Shown: positions 1-5,862, counted from the stretch's first letter. The stretch is DNA of 6,496 nucleotides from Promethearchaeota archaeon (GCA_030615145.1 JAUWZT010000197.1:1-6496), one strand, 5' to 3'. The notes: generated by a model from the sequence alone, not told the origin. A program made the numbers and translations.

Positions 1-1
1 T

Positions 2-1153
2 TTAGATGAAATTATTAATAAATTACAACAAAATAAAAAGAAACAAAAAATAAATTCTAAAGAAGAGCTTGAAAAGATTAAGATCATAGATGAATGGAGG
101 GACTTTCTTACCCGAGAGGAGGGAATGGAATTTTTTGAAAAAATTAAATTCAATTCAGCTAGAGCCCTATTCTGTACAATAACAGGACTTGAATTTTATA
201 ATAAAAGAGGTTTATTAGATTGTTTTCTTCCTTTTGACTTCATGTTTTTAGACGAGGCTTCCCAAATTGATATTCCTCTTTTATTTCACGCATCACAGTT
301 TTGTAAAGCTAATATAATTGCAGGAGATAAAAATTTAGTGCAACCTTTTAAAATAGAGGATGATTGGAAATCAATATCGATGAATGTTATAGATGAGCTC
401 GAAAGAAATTACAACGAAGCAATTCCAGAATTGTTTGTCACATTTTATAAACAATACCGAATGAATCCCAAGATTTTTTCGATAATCCATGAAGAAATGT
501 TTACCGAAATGAATAAAACGATTGGAAACCCAATTGAAAGCTTTGTTAAAGAATCTGAATTATTTTCTGTAAGGAATCAAGATCCTTATATGCACAGTGA
601 CCCAATTAATTTAATTGACACCACTAATTTAGGACCAAAGGCAAGATGGATTAATAAAACTAACCAGATTGAGGTAGTTATTATAGAAAAAACACTTGAA
701 CAATTGAATAATATAAGTAATTGGGAAAATCACTCATTTAAGAAACCTGTCAAGATTTGGATAACTTCGCTATATTCATCCCAGGTAGAATTGATAAAAG
801 AAACTCTTGAACCTTTGAGAGAAAGCTGGAATAATATAGATATTAGTGTTTCTACTGTCCGTAGTTTCACTGGCGATGAAGCAGATGTAGTAATATGGAG
901 TATTACGAAAGCTCCACTTAATTATTTAAAAAACATAATGAATTTAAAAAGTATTTATCCAAGAATGCTAATGAGGGCTGATTTAGTTTATGATTTAATT
1001 ACGCGGTCAAAAGGAAAACTCATAATCGTTGGCGTAAAGCAAGTGTTGGTGAAAACTGCAAATAATATGCAAGCGCGAAATCAAAAAAATTATAAGCAAT
1101 TTGGTAAAGTATTAGAAAGGATTATTAAGGAGGGCGTTACAATTGCTAAGTGA
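2..1153 (+). CDS. Superfamily 1 (Upf1/COG1112-like) helicase, C-terminal part, 5' end outside window
   Basis: The frame is open from base 2, so the ATG at 125 is an internal Met and the gene begins before the window; Walker A (motif I) is not visible. Counting from that Met, visible SF1 motifs in order are: ALFCTITG (14-21, Ib-like), FLDEASQ (41-47, motif II/Walker B), GDKNLVQP (67-74, motif III), QYRMNPKI (110-117), TSLYSSQVELI (214-224, motif IV), TVRSFTGDEADVVIWS (244-259, motif V) and LITRSKGKLIIVG (291-303, motif VI with Arg294). This order is that of the Upf1/Dna2-like AAA_11/AAA_12 helicases, which unwind RNA or DNA with ATP. Two usually conserved glutamines are replaced: Leu71 in motif III (GDxxQ) and Thr249 in motif V (QGxE). 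The gene overlaps the next by 11 bases, so the two are translated together. Family assignment is firm; the substrate is unknown. Confidence 0.9.
   Translation, partial: LDEIINKLQQNKKKQKINSKEELEKIKIIDEWRDFLTREEGMEFFEKIKFNSARALFCTITGLEFYNKRGLLDCFLPFDFMFLDEASQIDIPLLFHASQFCKANIIAGDKNLVQPFKIEDDWKSISMNVIDELERNYNEAIPELFVTFYKQYRMNPKIFSIIHEEMFTEMNKTIGNPIESFVKESELFSVRNQDPYMHSDPINLIDTTNLGPKARWINKTNQIEVVIIEKTLEQLNNISNWENHSFKKPVKIWITSLYSSQVELIKETLEPLRESWNNIDISVSTVRSFTGDEADVVIWSITKAPLNYLKNIMNLKSIYPRMLMRADLVYDLITRSKGKLIIVGVKQVLVKTANNMQARNQKNYKQFGKVLERIIKEGVTIAK
1127..1133 (+). promoter_or_regulatory. Shine-Dalgarno AAGGAGG for the TTG start at 1143
   Basis: AAGGAGG lies 9 bases before TTG 1143, inside the 3' end of the helicase gene. 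No other Met or strong site lies near the N-terminus, so this site decides the unusual TTG start of the second operon gene. Confidence 0.8.
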
Positions 1154-2405
1154 AGATATTCCTCTTGGTTTTACTATAATTGGTAAGTCAAAGGTTATCG
1201 ATCTTCATATTACTAAAGCTATTTTAAAATATCGTAATCCATATCATAAATTAGTAAAACTTCTACTTCGATTTGCTAAGTTAAACAATAGTTTGAAAGA
1301 AAAAACTCAGATTTCTTTAGAGGATGTGGAACATTATTTTGGATTACAGAAAGAGCATGCTGAAGAGGTAATAACTAGTTTAGTTAAAGATGGATTCTTG
1401 AGAGAATCTCAGGAAATTGTAAAAGAGGGAGATATAGGGGTAGGGCATACCTACATTCTAAACGACAGCGCTATTATTAGCATAGATAAAGATCCTTACA
1501 AGGAAATAACCAAGGATATTGATTATTATATTTCTCTATTCCCAAGATTATTCATTCCCGAGCATTTATTTGGATTTAAAGAAATTAAAGCAAGCAAAGA
1601 TCTTTTAACAATAATTCCTGAATTGGATATAAATAATATTTCCACCTCAATTATTAGAAAAATGCTTAAAATTCCCGAACAATTTCTTCGAATTTCAGAT
1701 AAAGGTATGCAATCTCATAGTGAGATGAAGACAACTGTCAATATAAGATTAGTGCCTCAAACCAAGAATGGTGATTTTAAATGCTCGTTAGCTAAAAGAA
1801 GTAGGTTAAAATGGGCAGAAAAAGATAGAATCATGGGGGAAGGTCATCCTGATTATGATTTAATAAAGAATTGGTTAAATACATTAGATATAGAAAAGCT
1901 AATTGAAGAAAAATTACCTCCTCAAAATAATGGTTTTAAATATCATTTAGTAAATCACGATGAACATTTTTCTTGGTTAATCATTATAGATGAAATTACT
2001 GAAAAGAAGACCGTTGAATTTCTCAAAAGACTAGAATTTTTGCAGTATAGATTTGATTTAAGAAATATTATTTCAGAGATAACGATAAAACTATCTGATA
2101 ATAATTCATGTCATCAAGATCTAGAGAATTTAACCGTAAAATGTCGCTTCCAAATCGTATTACAGGAGAAATGTGCTTTTTCTTTTTTTGCAGAATATCT
2201 ATCTCGATCGATATTTAATTTTCAAATAAAATATAGCCAAGTTATTCCACTAATCGAGAAACACTATGAAAAATTTCTCGGTTTTTTTAATCTAAAAGAA
2301 AGATTGTTTCCTATACCTTCGCTTGATCAATTGAAACAGTATTATTGGGATGTAGAGAAATATAGGATGGCTTACTTACTTATGTATGGAGGAGATTTGT
2401 TATGA
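1143..2405 (+). CDS. Unrecognised 420-residue protein with winged-helix-like N-terminus, middle gene of helicase-PLD operon
   Basis: I do not recognise this family. It starts at TTG 1143 behind AAGGAGG, overlaps the helicase by 11 bases and the PLD gene by 4 (ATGA at 2402-2405), so it is translated in step with both. Residues about 36-108 have the look of a winged helix: a helix (KLVKLLLRFAKL), a second with ISLEDVEHYFGLQ, a likely recognition helix (KEHAEEVITSLVKDGFL) and a strand-turn-strand wing ending near YILND. The rest has no motif I can name; it mixes charged helices with strands such as FSWLIIIDEI, and there is no signal peptide, membrane segment or cysteine cluster. By position it is most likely a partner or nucleic-acid-binding adaptor for the helicase and the PLD protein. 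That role is inferred from context only. Confidence 0.85.
   Translation: MLSEDIPLGFTIIGKSKVIDLHITKAILKYRNPYHKLVKLLLRFAKLNNSLKEKTQISLEDVEHYFGLQKEHAEEVITSLVKDGFLRESQEIVKEGDIGVGHTYILNDSAIISIDKDPYKEITKDIDYYISLFPRLFIPEHLFGFKEIKASKDLLTIIPELDINNISTSIIRKMLKIPEQFLRISDKGMQSHSEMKTTVNIRLVPQTKNGDFKCSLAKRSRLKWAEKDRIMGEGHPDYDLIKNWLNTLDIEKLIEEKLPPQNNGFKYHLVNHDEHFSWLIIIDEITEKKTVEFLKRLEFLQYRFDLRNIISEITIKLSDNNSCHQDLENLTVKCRFQIVLQEKCAFSFFAEYLSRSIFNFQIKYSQVIPLIEKHYEKFLGFFNLKERLFPIPSLDQLKQYYWDVEKYRMAYLLMYGGDLL
2388..2394 (+). promoter_or_regulatory. Shine-Dalgarno GGAGGAG for the PLD gene
   Basis: GGAGGAG lies 7 bases before ATG 2402 and inside the end of the preceding gene. With the ATGA stop-start overlap it indicates coupled translation. 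Confidence 0.75.
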
Positions 2406-3778
2406 GCGTAAGTGGTAAGAAAATTTCGTTCCTTATTACTCATAATAAGAAGGGTGTTGTTAGTTTAAAGGAAGAAATCGTTAGACTCATTAATTCTGCA
2501 GAAAAAAACATTTTTCTCTCAACCTGGCTTTTGAATTTAGAAGAAGTAAAAGATGTCCTATTAAAGAAAGCGTCTGAGTTAAAGGGACACATTTATTGTC
2601 TAATGGCAATTGAGAGAAACAACTACCGATATCAATTATCTCCAGCCTATAAAAATTCTGTAGAATCGGAAATTGATGATTTACAGGAGAAATACAATTT
2701 TAAAGCACTTCAAGAATTATCTGGGAGTAATTCATTAGGTGCCGCAGTTGAAATTAGAGGCCATTCAAATTGTCATGCTAAGTTCCTAATCATAGATGAA
2801 AAAGTAATGGTGATTTGTTCAGCAAATTTTACTCATTCATCGTTGGAAATTGGCCCATATCCAATTCTAAATAGAAATGAGGTAGGCTTACGAATTGAGG
2901 ATACAAAATTAGTCCAACAATTAACTATTCTTTTCAAAGATATGTATCTTCTTAGGTATAATGCGCAATATCCATTTAAGGGTCCAGAAAAGGGTGAGAT
3001 CCATCCAGTCGTCTATTCAAGGCAAATTATTCATAATAATAAAAATAATTTGTCTGAATTAATTGATACAAAAATTAATCCAACAAATGGTCTTGAACTA
3101 ATTTGGACTTATGATATAATAGACGAGAAATATTACCCTACTAGATTTAACCCTAAGAAATTTCTTGACAGATTGAAAGATATCCTCGAAAATGAAGATC
3201 AATTTGTATATATAACTGCTTATAGTATTGCAGATCTTGCTGGTACAGAAATTGATGACCTTTTAATAAGGAAAGCTAATGATGAAAAGATTAAAATAAT
3301 CATAATAATCGATGTAAAAAATAAAGATAGGTTACCTGAGAAATTAAAGGAACTTGAAGCTCTTGATAATTTTGATATTTTTTACCATCCCGGAACCCAC
3401 GCGAAATTTATTTTAACTTCTAAGAATTGGATGATATCAACAGCAAACATTGATGGAACCCATGGTCTTAGAAATAGCTTCGAAGTGGGTATCTTAGGAG
3501 TTGATCCTGAAATTTACCAAAAATTCAAGGATTTTTACTTCGATTTACTTTCAGAATGTCAAAATTCTAAAGAAATCCTGTCTCAAATAAGTTCTAATGA
3601 ACGATTAAGATGTGGAAAATGTGGTAGAAGCTTTATTAATAAGAATAATTTAAATGATCATCTTAATAGTCTTACTCATCAACCTAGAACTATAGATTGT
3701 CCTCATTGTGCGATGAAATTTAAATCAGAACAGAGTTTAAATCAACATATTAAGGTAAAACATTTAGAATCAAATTAA
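2402..3778 (+). CDS. PLD-fold (HKD) nuclease-like protein with two C-terminal C2H2 zinc fingers
   Basis: The protein has 458 residues. The first HKD motif is complete: H125, K127, D132, followed by SAN (140-142) and NE (159-160), the usual PLD order. The second half repeats the fold (KIKIIIIIDV near 297-305) with H333, K335, TAN (347-349) and FE (360-361), but the aspartate position is Ser340, so the second motif is partly degenerate. PLD enzymes act through paired HKD motifs and include nucleases such as Nuc, BfiI and DISARM DrmC as well as lipases. With no signal peptide and a helicase in the operon, nuclease is the better guess. The C-terminus holds two classical zinc fingers: C404/C407/H420/H426 (C2-C12-H5-H) and C433/C436/H449/H454 (C2-C12-H4-H), probably for nucleic-acid or protein binding. 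It is the last gene of the operon and overlaps its neighbour by ATGA. Confidence 0.9.
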   Translation: MSVSGKKISFLITHNKKGVVSLKEEIVRLINSAEKNIFLSTWLLNLEEVKDVLLKKASELKGHIYCLMAIERNNYRYQLSPAYKNSVESEIDDLQEKYNFKALQELSGSNSLGAAVEIRGHSNCHAKFLIIDEKVMVICSANFTHSSLEIGPYPILNRNEVGLRIEDTKLVQQLTILFKDMYLLRYNAQYPFKGPEKGEIHPVVYSRQIIHNNKNNLSELIDTKINPTNGLELIWTYDIIDEKYYPTRFNPKKFLDRLKDILENEDQFVYITAYSIADLAGTEIDDLLIRKANDEKIKIIIIIDVKNKDRLPEKLKELEALDNFDIFYHPGTHAKFILTSKNWMISTANIDGTHGLRNSFEVGILGVDPEIYQKFKDFYFDLLSECQNSKEILSQISSNERLRCGKCGRSFINKNNLNDHLNSLTHQPRTIDCPHCAMKFKSEQSLNQHIKVKHLESN

Positions 3779-3795
3779 TTTTCCTTCTCTTTTTT
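3779..3795 (+). terminator. T-rich terminator after the helicase-PLD operon
   Basis: A pyrimidine-rich tract ending in six T starts directly after the TAA at 3776-3778 and has no hairpin. Archaeal RNA polymerase stops at such T-tracts, so this probably ends the three-gene transcript. Confidence 0.55.
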
Positions 3796-3804
3796 AATTA
3801 ATGG

Positions 3805-3810
3805 AAAAAA
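3805..3810 (-). terminator. T-tract terminator for the minus-strand membrane-protein gene
   Basis: Six A on the + strand (TTTTTT in the minus transcript) lie 15 bases past the TAA of the gene ending at 3825. It faces the plus-strand T-tract at 3779-3795, so the two convergent transcripts end in the same short gap. Confidence 0.45.
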
Positions 3811-3824
3811 TCTAGGTATATAAG

Positions 3825-4205
3825 TTATTTTCTGAGATTCTTCAAATAAGAGAATTTTTCTTTTTCTGAAAAAATTGTAAAGATTGCCACACTTAAAATC
3901 CAAGCTAATATAGAAATTGTCAATATCCATTCAAACAATGAAGTGAAAAATATTGAAGTGAGAATTATTCCTAATATGAAAATTATTATGAACACAATGA
4001 ATGAACCACCAACAAAATATCCTAGATAAGTAAGCAATTTAGGATATAGTTCATCTTGATCCATTAAATAACTATACAAAACGATATAAAAAGAGGAACC
4101 AAAGAACGCAACAATGGCTATAGACCCGTGAAATAAAGCAAAAGTGCCAGAAATTTTTACATTTAATAATTGCAGAAAACAATATCTCTTTGATTGTTTT
4201 ATCAT
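3825..4205 (-). CDS. Small membrane protein of unknown function, about three transmembrane segments
   Basis: This 126-residue protein is not recognised. Hydrophobic stretches at about residues 22-47, 59-84 and 87-112 should cross the membrane. The N-terminus (KQSKR) and C-terminus (KNLRK) are basic. No catalytic motif is visible. It is very AT-rich and rich in Ile and Phe. The start at ATG 4205 has no clear Shine-Dalgarno site, and a TTTAAATA lies only about 10 bases upstream, too close for a transcript that includes that ATG; the true start could therefore be further in, or that box is chance AT-richness. It converges on the helicase-PLD operon and is separated by 68 bases from the small-protein operon, so it is probably its own transcription unit. 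A membrane partner of the defence operon is conceivable but unsupported. Confidence 0.65.
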   Translation of the reverse strand: MIKQSKRYCFLQLLNVKISGTFALFHGSIAIVAFFGSSFYIVLYSYLMDQDELYPKLLTYLGYFVGGSFIVFIIIFILGIILTSIFFTSLFEWILTISILAWILSVAIFTIFSEKEKFSYLKNLRK

Positions 4206-4214
4206 TTGAACTGA

Positions 4215-4222
4215 TATTTAAA
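4215..4222 (-). promoter_or_regulatory. Possible box A (TTTAAATA) upstream of the membrane-protein gene
   Basis: TTTAAATA reads on the minus strand with its centre about 14 bases before ATG 4205. Archaeal boxes sit about 26 bases before the transcript start, which would put that start inside the gene. It is either a promoter for a shorter protein or chance. Confidence 0.3.
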
Positions 4223-4273
4223 TTAATTTTTTTACTAATAATATTTTTTCGGGGAGCTATGATTAATCACTTT

Positions 4274-4468
4274 TTACACACCCTCTCGTTCTAAAAAAGT
4301 TAATACTTCGGTATAGAACCGTACTGCGCTTCCATTGGCTCCGTCTACTCTTTTAAGCTGTCTAATGATTTTAACGCTGACTTCTCGACGCTTCTTAACT
4401 CGTATCAGTTGGAGGATGGCCTTGACCGTTCTATTTAGGTATTTTGGTCCTTTTGACGGATTACTCAT
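4274..4468 (-). CDS. Small basic protein, 64 residues, possible DNA-binding, last gene of the minus-strand operon
   Basis: Not recognised. The protein is strongly basic in its first half (RTVKAILQLIRVKKRREVSVK) and then helical (VRFYTEVLTFLEREG), which would suit a short helix-turn-helix or a nucleic-acid-binding helical hairpin. ATG 4468 is fixed by an in-frame TGA two codons upstream and by GAGGT at 4475-4479, six bases before the start. Its ATG overlaps the TGA of a hidden upstream frame (ATGA at 4468-4465), which supports both genes as translated. Its G+C is clearly higher than that of the helicase-PLD genes and resembles the AbrB-like gene at 6027, hinting that the right-hand cassette has a different history. 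Nothing T-rich that looks like a terminator follows it on the minus strand. Confidence 0.65.
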   Translation of the reverse strand: MSNPSKGPKYLNRTVKAILQLIRVKKRREVSVKIIRQLKRVDGANGSAVRFYTEVLTFLEREGV

Positions 4469-4536
4469 TTCTCAACCTCAGTATAATACCTATCGTTTCT
4501 TTTGATATAAATCTTTTTCACTAGTAGTTCGATCAA
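4465..4536 (-). CDS. Hidden very small gene (23 codons) or displaced C-terminus of the winged-helix gene
   Basis: TTG 4536 has GAGGG (4548-4544) seven bases upstream and opens a 23-codon frame, residues LIELLVKKIYIKRNDRYYTEVEK, ending at the TGA that overlaps the ATG of the next gene (ATGA). The frame actually stays open further upstream to another TTG at 4605, just after a TAA, and that extension (with AKILTLILYEGLRL) also looks like protein and overlaps the end of the preceding gene in another frame. So it is one of three things: an independent tiny protein, a 46-residue overlapping gene, or the true C-terminus of the winged-helix protein moved out of frame by one base. The Shine-Dalgarno site favours the first; the coding look of the extension favours the third. 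Confidence 0.45.
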   Translation of the reverse strand: MIELLVKKIYIKRNDRYYTEVEK

Positions 4537-4543
4537 TCTTAAA

Positions 4544-4548
4544 CCCTC
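4544..4548 (-). promoter_or_regulatory. Shine-Dalgarno GAGGG for the hidden small frame
   Basis: GAGGG on the minus strand overlaps the TGA stop of the upstream gene (ATGAGGG) and lies 7 bases before TTG 4536, as expected for translational coupling. Confidence 0.45.
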
Positions 4549-4810
4549 ATAAAGAATTAGAGTTAGGATTTTTGCTGGAATTGTTGGAAGTGGGATAGGG
4601 AACAATTACATAGAATTGTTTTTGACGCAATTCTAACAAGATTTTTTTGCTCTCTACGAGCCGTTCGAGCACTGAATAAAACATCGTTTCAGATTGTATG
4701 CCGTGAACTCCAAGGTGGCATTTAACTTGATACAAATCGGGATTATTTCCTTTTTGCCACTCACGTTCCAAAATTGTGAGCAAAATTTCGCTCATTTTAT
4801 TAAAATCCAA
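4547..4810 (-). CDS. Small winged-helix-like protein, start uncertain, C-terminus possibly frameshifted
   Basis: Counting from TTG 4810 the product has 87 residues. Residues about 6-72 look like a winged helix: a helix (MSEILLTILEREWQ), DLYQVKCHLGV, a likely recognition helix (SETMFYSVLERLVESKKI) and a two-strand wing (LLELRQKQFYVIVPYP). The remaining tail is low-complexity Ser/Asn/Pro. The start is unclear. TTG 4810 has only an adjacent AGGA; ATG 4795 has nothing well placed; AGGTGAG at 4850-4844 sits 7 bases before an in-frame ATT (4837), which would give 96 residues. The gene shares the reading frame of the upstream ParB-like gene, with only its TGA and 14 sense codons between. Loss of one base in the A5 run (4569-4573) would swap the tail for 34 more regular residues ending at 4465. 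A DNA-binding regulator is likely by fold only. Confidence 0.65.
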   Translation of the reverse strand: MDFNKMSEILLTILEREWQKGNNPDLYQVKCHLGVHGIQSETMFYSVLERLVESKKILLELRQKQFYVIVPYPTSNNSSKNPNSNSL

Positions 4811-4843
4811 TCCTGAATATCTAAACTCGTTTGGAATTTTACT

Positions 4844-4850
4844 CTCACCT
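4844..4850 (-). promoter_or_regulatory. Shine-Dalgarno AGGTGAG just after the ParB-like gene
   Basis: The minus strand reads TTAGGTGAG at 4852-4844, directly after the TGA of the upstream gene. The identical nine bases precede the AbrB-like gene at 6011-6019, where they act as its Shine-Dalgarno site. Here the codon at the right distance is ATT 4837, not ATG, GTG or TTG. Confidence 0.5.
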
Positions 4851-4852
4851 AA

Positions 4853-5437
4853 TCAATCAAACTTATTTTTTTGTGTTTCATCTTCATTTTTTTCTTTTCT
4901 ATCTATTTCTGCTAAGAATTTTGTGTGCGAAATCTTATTGCTTCTAAATAACAATATATCCCTATTTTCTTCTGTAAAATTAGCAATATAGTTGCCGACG
5001 CGGATTCTATTCTGAATTGTCGTAGCTGATAGCTCAGAACGCAATCCAATCAACTCAACGAAGCTTGGAACTTTCCTACGAAGCTTAATTCCTTCAAATA
5101 AATTGATGACGATAGCTTTATCTACGAGTGGGGTGCTTTTAGCCCAAGTAACACTTAGTGTTACTTGGTCAGGTAATAAATTTCGAACAAAATTTTCACA
5201 TTCTTTCGCCTTAGGGATTCGAGGACCTCCATGCTTTACGCCTATGACTGCGCGTTCGTACACTTTTTTAAGATAACTGAGCGATAAATCTACTTTATAA
5301 GCAGAAAAAGGCTTGTCTTTTATTAATTTTAACGATTTAACTAACTCTAGTATAAACACTCTCGGATTCTCGATTAACTCGTATTTAATAGAGTTTAAAT
5401 CAGCTTTTATTACGTCTTTAATCTTGACTTTATTCAT
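4853..5437 (-). CDS. Putative DNA-binding protein with a ParB/KorB-like HTH region
   Basis: This protein has 194 residues and no full family match that I recognise. Residues about 125-178 follow the order seen in ParB/Spo0J HTH domains: FVELIGLRSELSATTIQNRI (a helix-turn-helix-like stretch), then EENRDILLFRSNKISHTKFLAEI, which resembles the ParB pattern of helix, short loop, 'kIs.gHa..L'. The N-terminal nuclease-like ParB motif (GERR box) is absent, so it is not a canonical ParB. The N-terminus is helical and basic; the C-terminal 16 residues are charged and probably disordered. ATG 5437 is fixed by an in-frame TAA three codons upstream; its Shine-Dalgarno is weak. It lies 29 bases after the preceding gene and ends just before the next one's AGGTGAG. 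A perfect 25-bp palindrome lies within codons for residues 91-98. A partition, replication-control or regulatory role fits but is inferred. Confidence 0.75.
   Translation of the reverse strand: MNKVKIKDVIKADLNSIKYELIENPRVFILELVKSLKLIKDKPFSAYKVDLSLSYLKKVYERAVIGVKHGGPRIPKAKECENFVRNLLPDQVTLSVTWAKSTPLVDKAIVINLFEGIKLRRKVPSFVELIGLRSELSATTIQNRIRVGNYIANFTEENRDILLFRSNKISHTKFLAEIDRKEKNEDETQKNKFD
5144..5168. repeat. Perfect 25-bp palindrome inside the ParB-like gene
   Basis: Arms CCAAGTAACACT (5144-5155) and AGTGTTACTTGG (5157-5168) are exact reverse complements around a single T at 5156. It encodes QVTLSVTW on the minus strand. Arms of 12 exact pairs are unlikely by chance in a window of this size. 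It could be a dimeric protein-binding site or a hairpin in the mRNA. Confidence 0.9.
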
Positions 5438-5466
5438 TTCTTTTTCTTATTATCGTTAATTCAAAT

Positions 5467-5838
5467 TCAATTCGGTAAATTTTCCGAGAGTTCGCTCTGT
5501 AAGACCTTTCTAAATTCTTTTCGTGCAGAATTATTTAAATGAGAGGTGTTTATCCCCCCCAACTCTTCTTCTCTTTCTAAAGATAATATGAAGGTAATAG
5601 CATGAGAAACTATAGACCTGTTTTTTTTGTTTTTCAAGAGCTCCATTAACTTCCTGAGTTCTCCAGCCTTCCAGAAAAAAAGGGCTTTCTTTTTCGCAGT
5701 CTTTTTTTCTCTCTTTTTATGATTGTCGTCATACTCGTCTTCTTCATCGTCTTCTTCATTAGATTTGGAAATCTCTTCGAACTTAGAAAAAATTTCATCG
5801 TATAAATTTTGCTCATTTATTACGTATGAACTCAACAC
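5467..5838 (-). CDS. Charge-segregated protein of unknown function, first gene of the minus-strand operon
   Basis: Not recognised; 123 residues. Three zones are visible: an N-terminal helix (residues 8-25), an acidic run of Glu and Asp (28-38) followed at once by a basic run (HKKREKKTAKKK, 40-51), and a C-terminal helical domain (52-119; WKAGELRKLMELLKNKK and VSHAITFILSLEREEELGG). The acid-then-base linker is probably disordered and suits a protein- or nucleic-acid-binding tether. GTG 5838 has GAGGAG at 5849-5844 five bases upstream; TTG 5835, the next codon, would be eight bases away, so the start is uncertain by one codon. It is transcribed away from the AbrB-like gene, with the repeat array between them, and leads the operon that includes the ParB-like gene. 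Confidence 0.75.
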   Translation of the reverse strand: MLSSYVINEQNLYDEIFSKFEEISKSNEEDDEEDEYDDNHKKREKKTAKKKALFFWKAGELRKLMELLKNKKNRSIVSHAITFILSLEREEELGGINTSHLNNSARKEFRKVLQSELSENLPN

Positions 5839-5843
5839 GCTTT

Positions 5844-5849
5844 CTCCTC
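5844..5849 (-). promoter_or_regulatory. Shine-Dalgarno GAGGAG for the first gene of the minus-strand operon
   Basis: GAGGAG on the minus strand, five bases before GTG 5838. It supports the non-ATG start and implies a leadered transcript. Confidence 0.7.
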
Positions 5850-5862
5850 ATTAGAATGCAAA

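Noticed and set aside
2..3778. DISARM or a PLD-helicase restriction system of another named type
   Set aside because: DISARM needs a DrmA SF2-type helicase, a DUF1998 DrmB and usually a methylase; the middle protein shows none of these features and the helicase is SF1.
4260..4269. Palindrome TGATTAATCA between two minus-strand genes
   Set aside because: It resembles the core of the 12-bp array, but ten AT-rich bases are too short to call an operator alone.
4776..4991. Plus-strand open frame of about 71 codons
   Set aside because: It lies opposite two better-supported minus-strand genes, is Ser/Leu/Phe-rich as expected for the reverse of Lys/Glu-rich coding, and has no Shine-Dalgarno site.
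5060..5086. Direct repeat CGAAGCTT around 5060 and 5079
   Set aside because: Only eight bases, within a coding region, with no further copies; probably chance.
4547..5437. One fused protein by read-through of the TGA at 4853-4855
   Set aside because: The frame continues, but a strong AGGTGAG follows the stop immediately and the ParB-like protein has a natural charged end, so separate genes are simpler.
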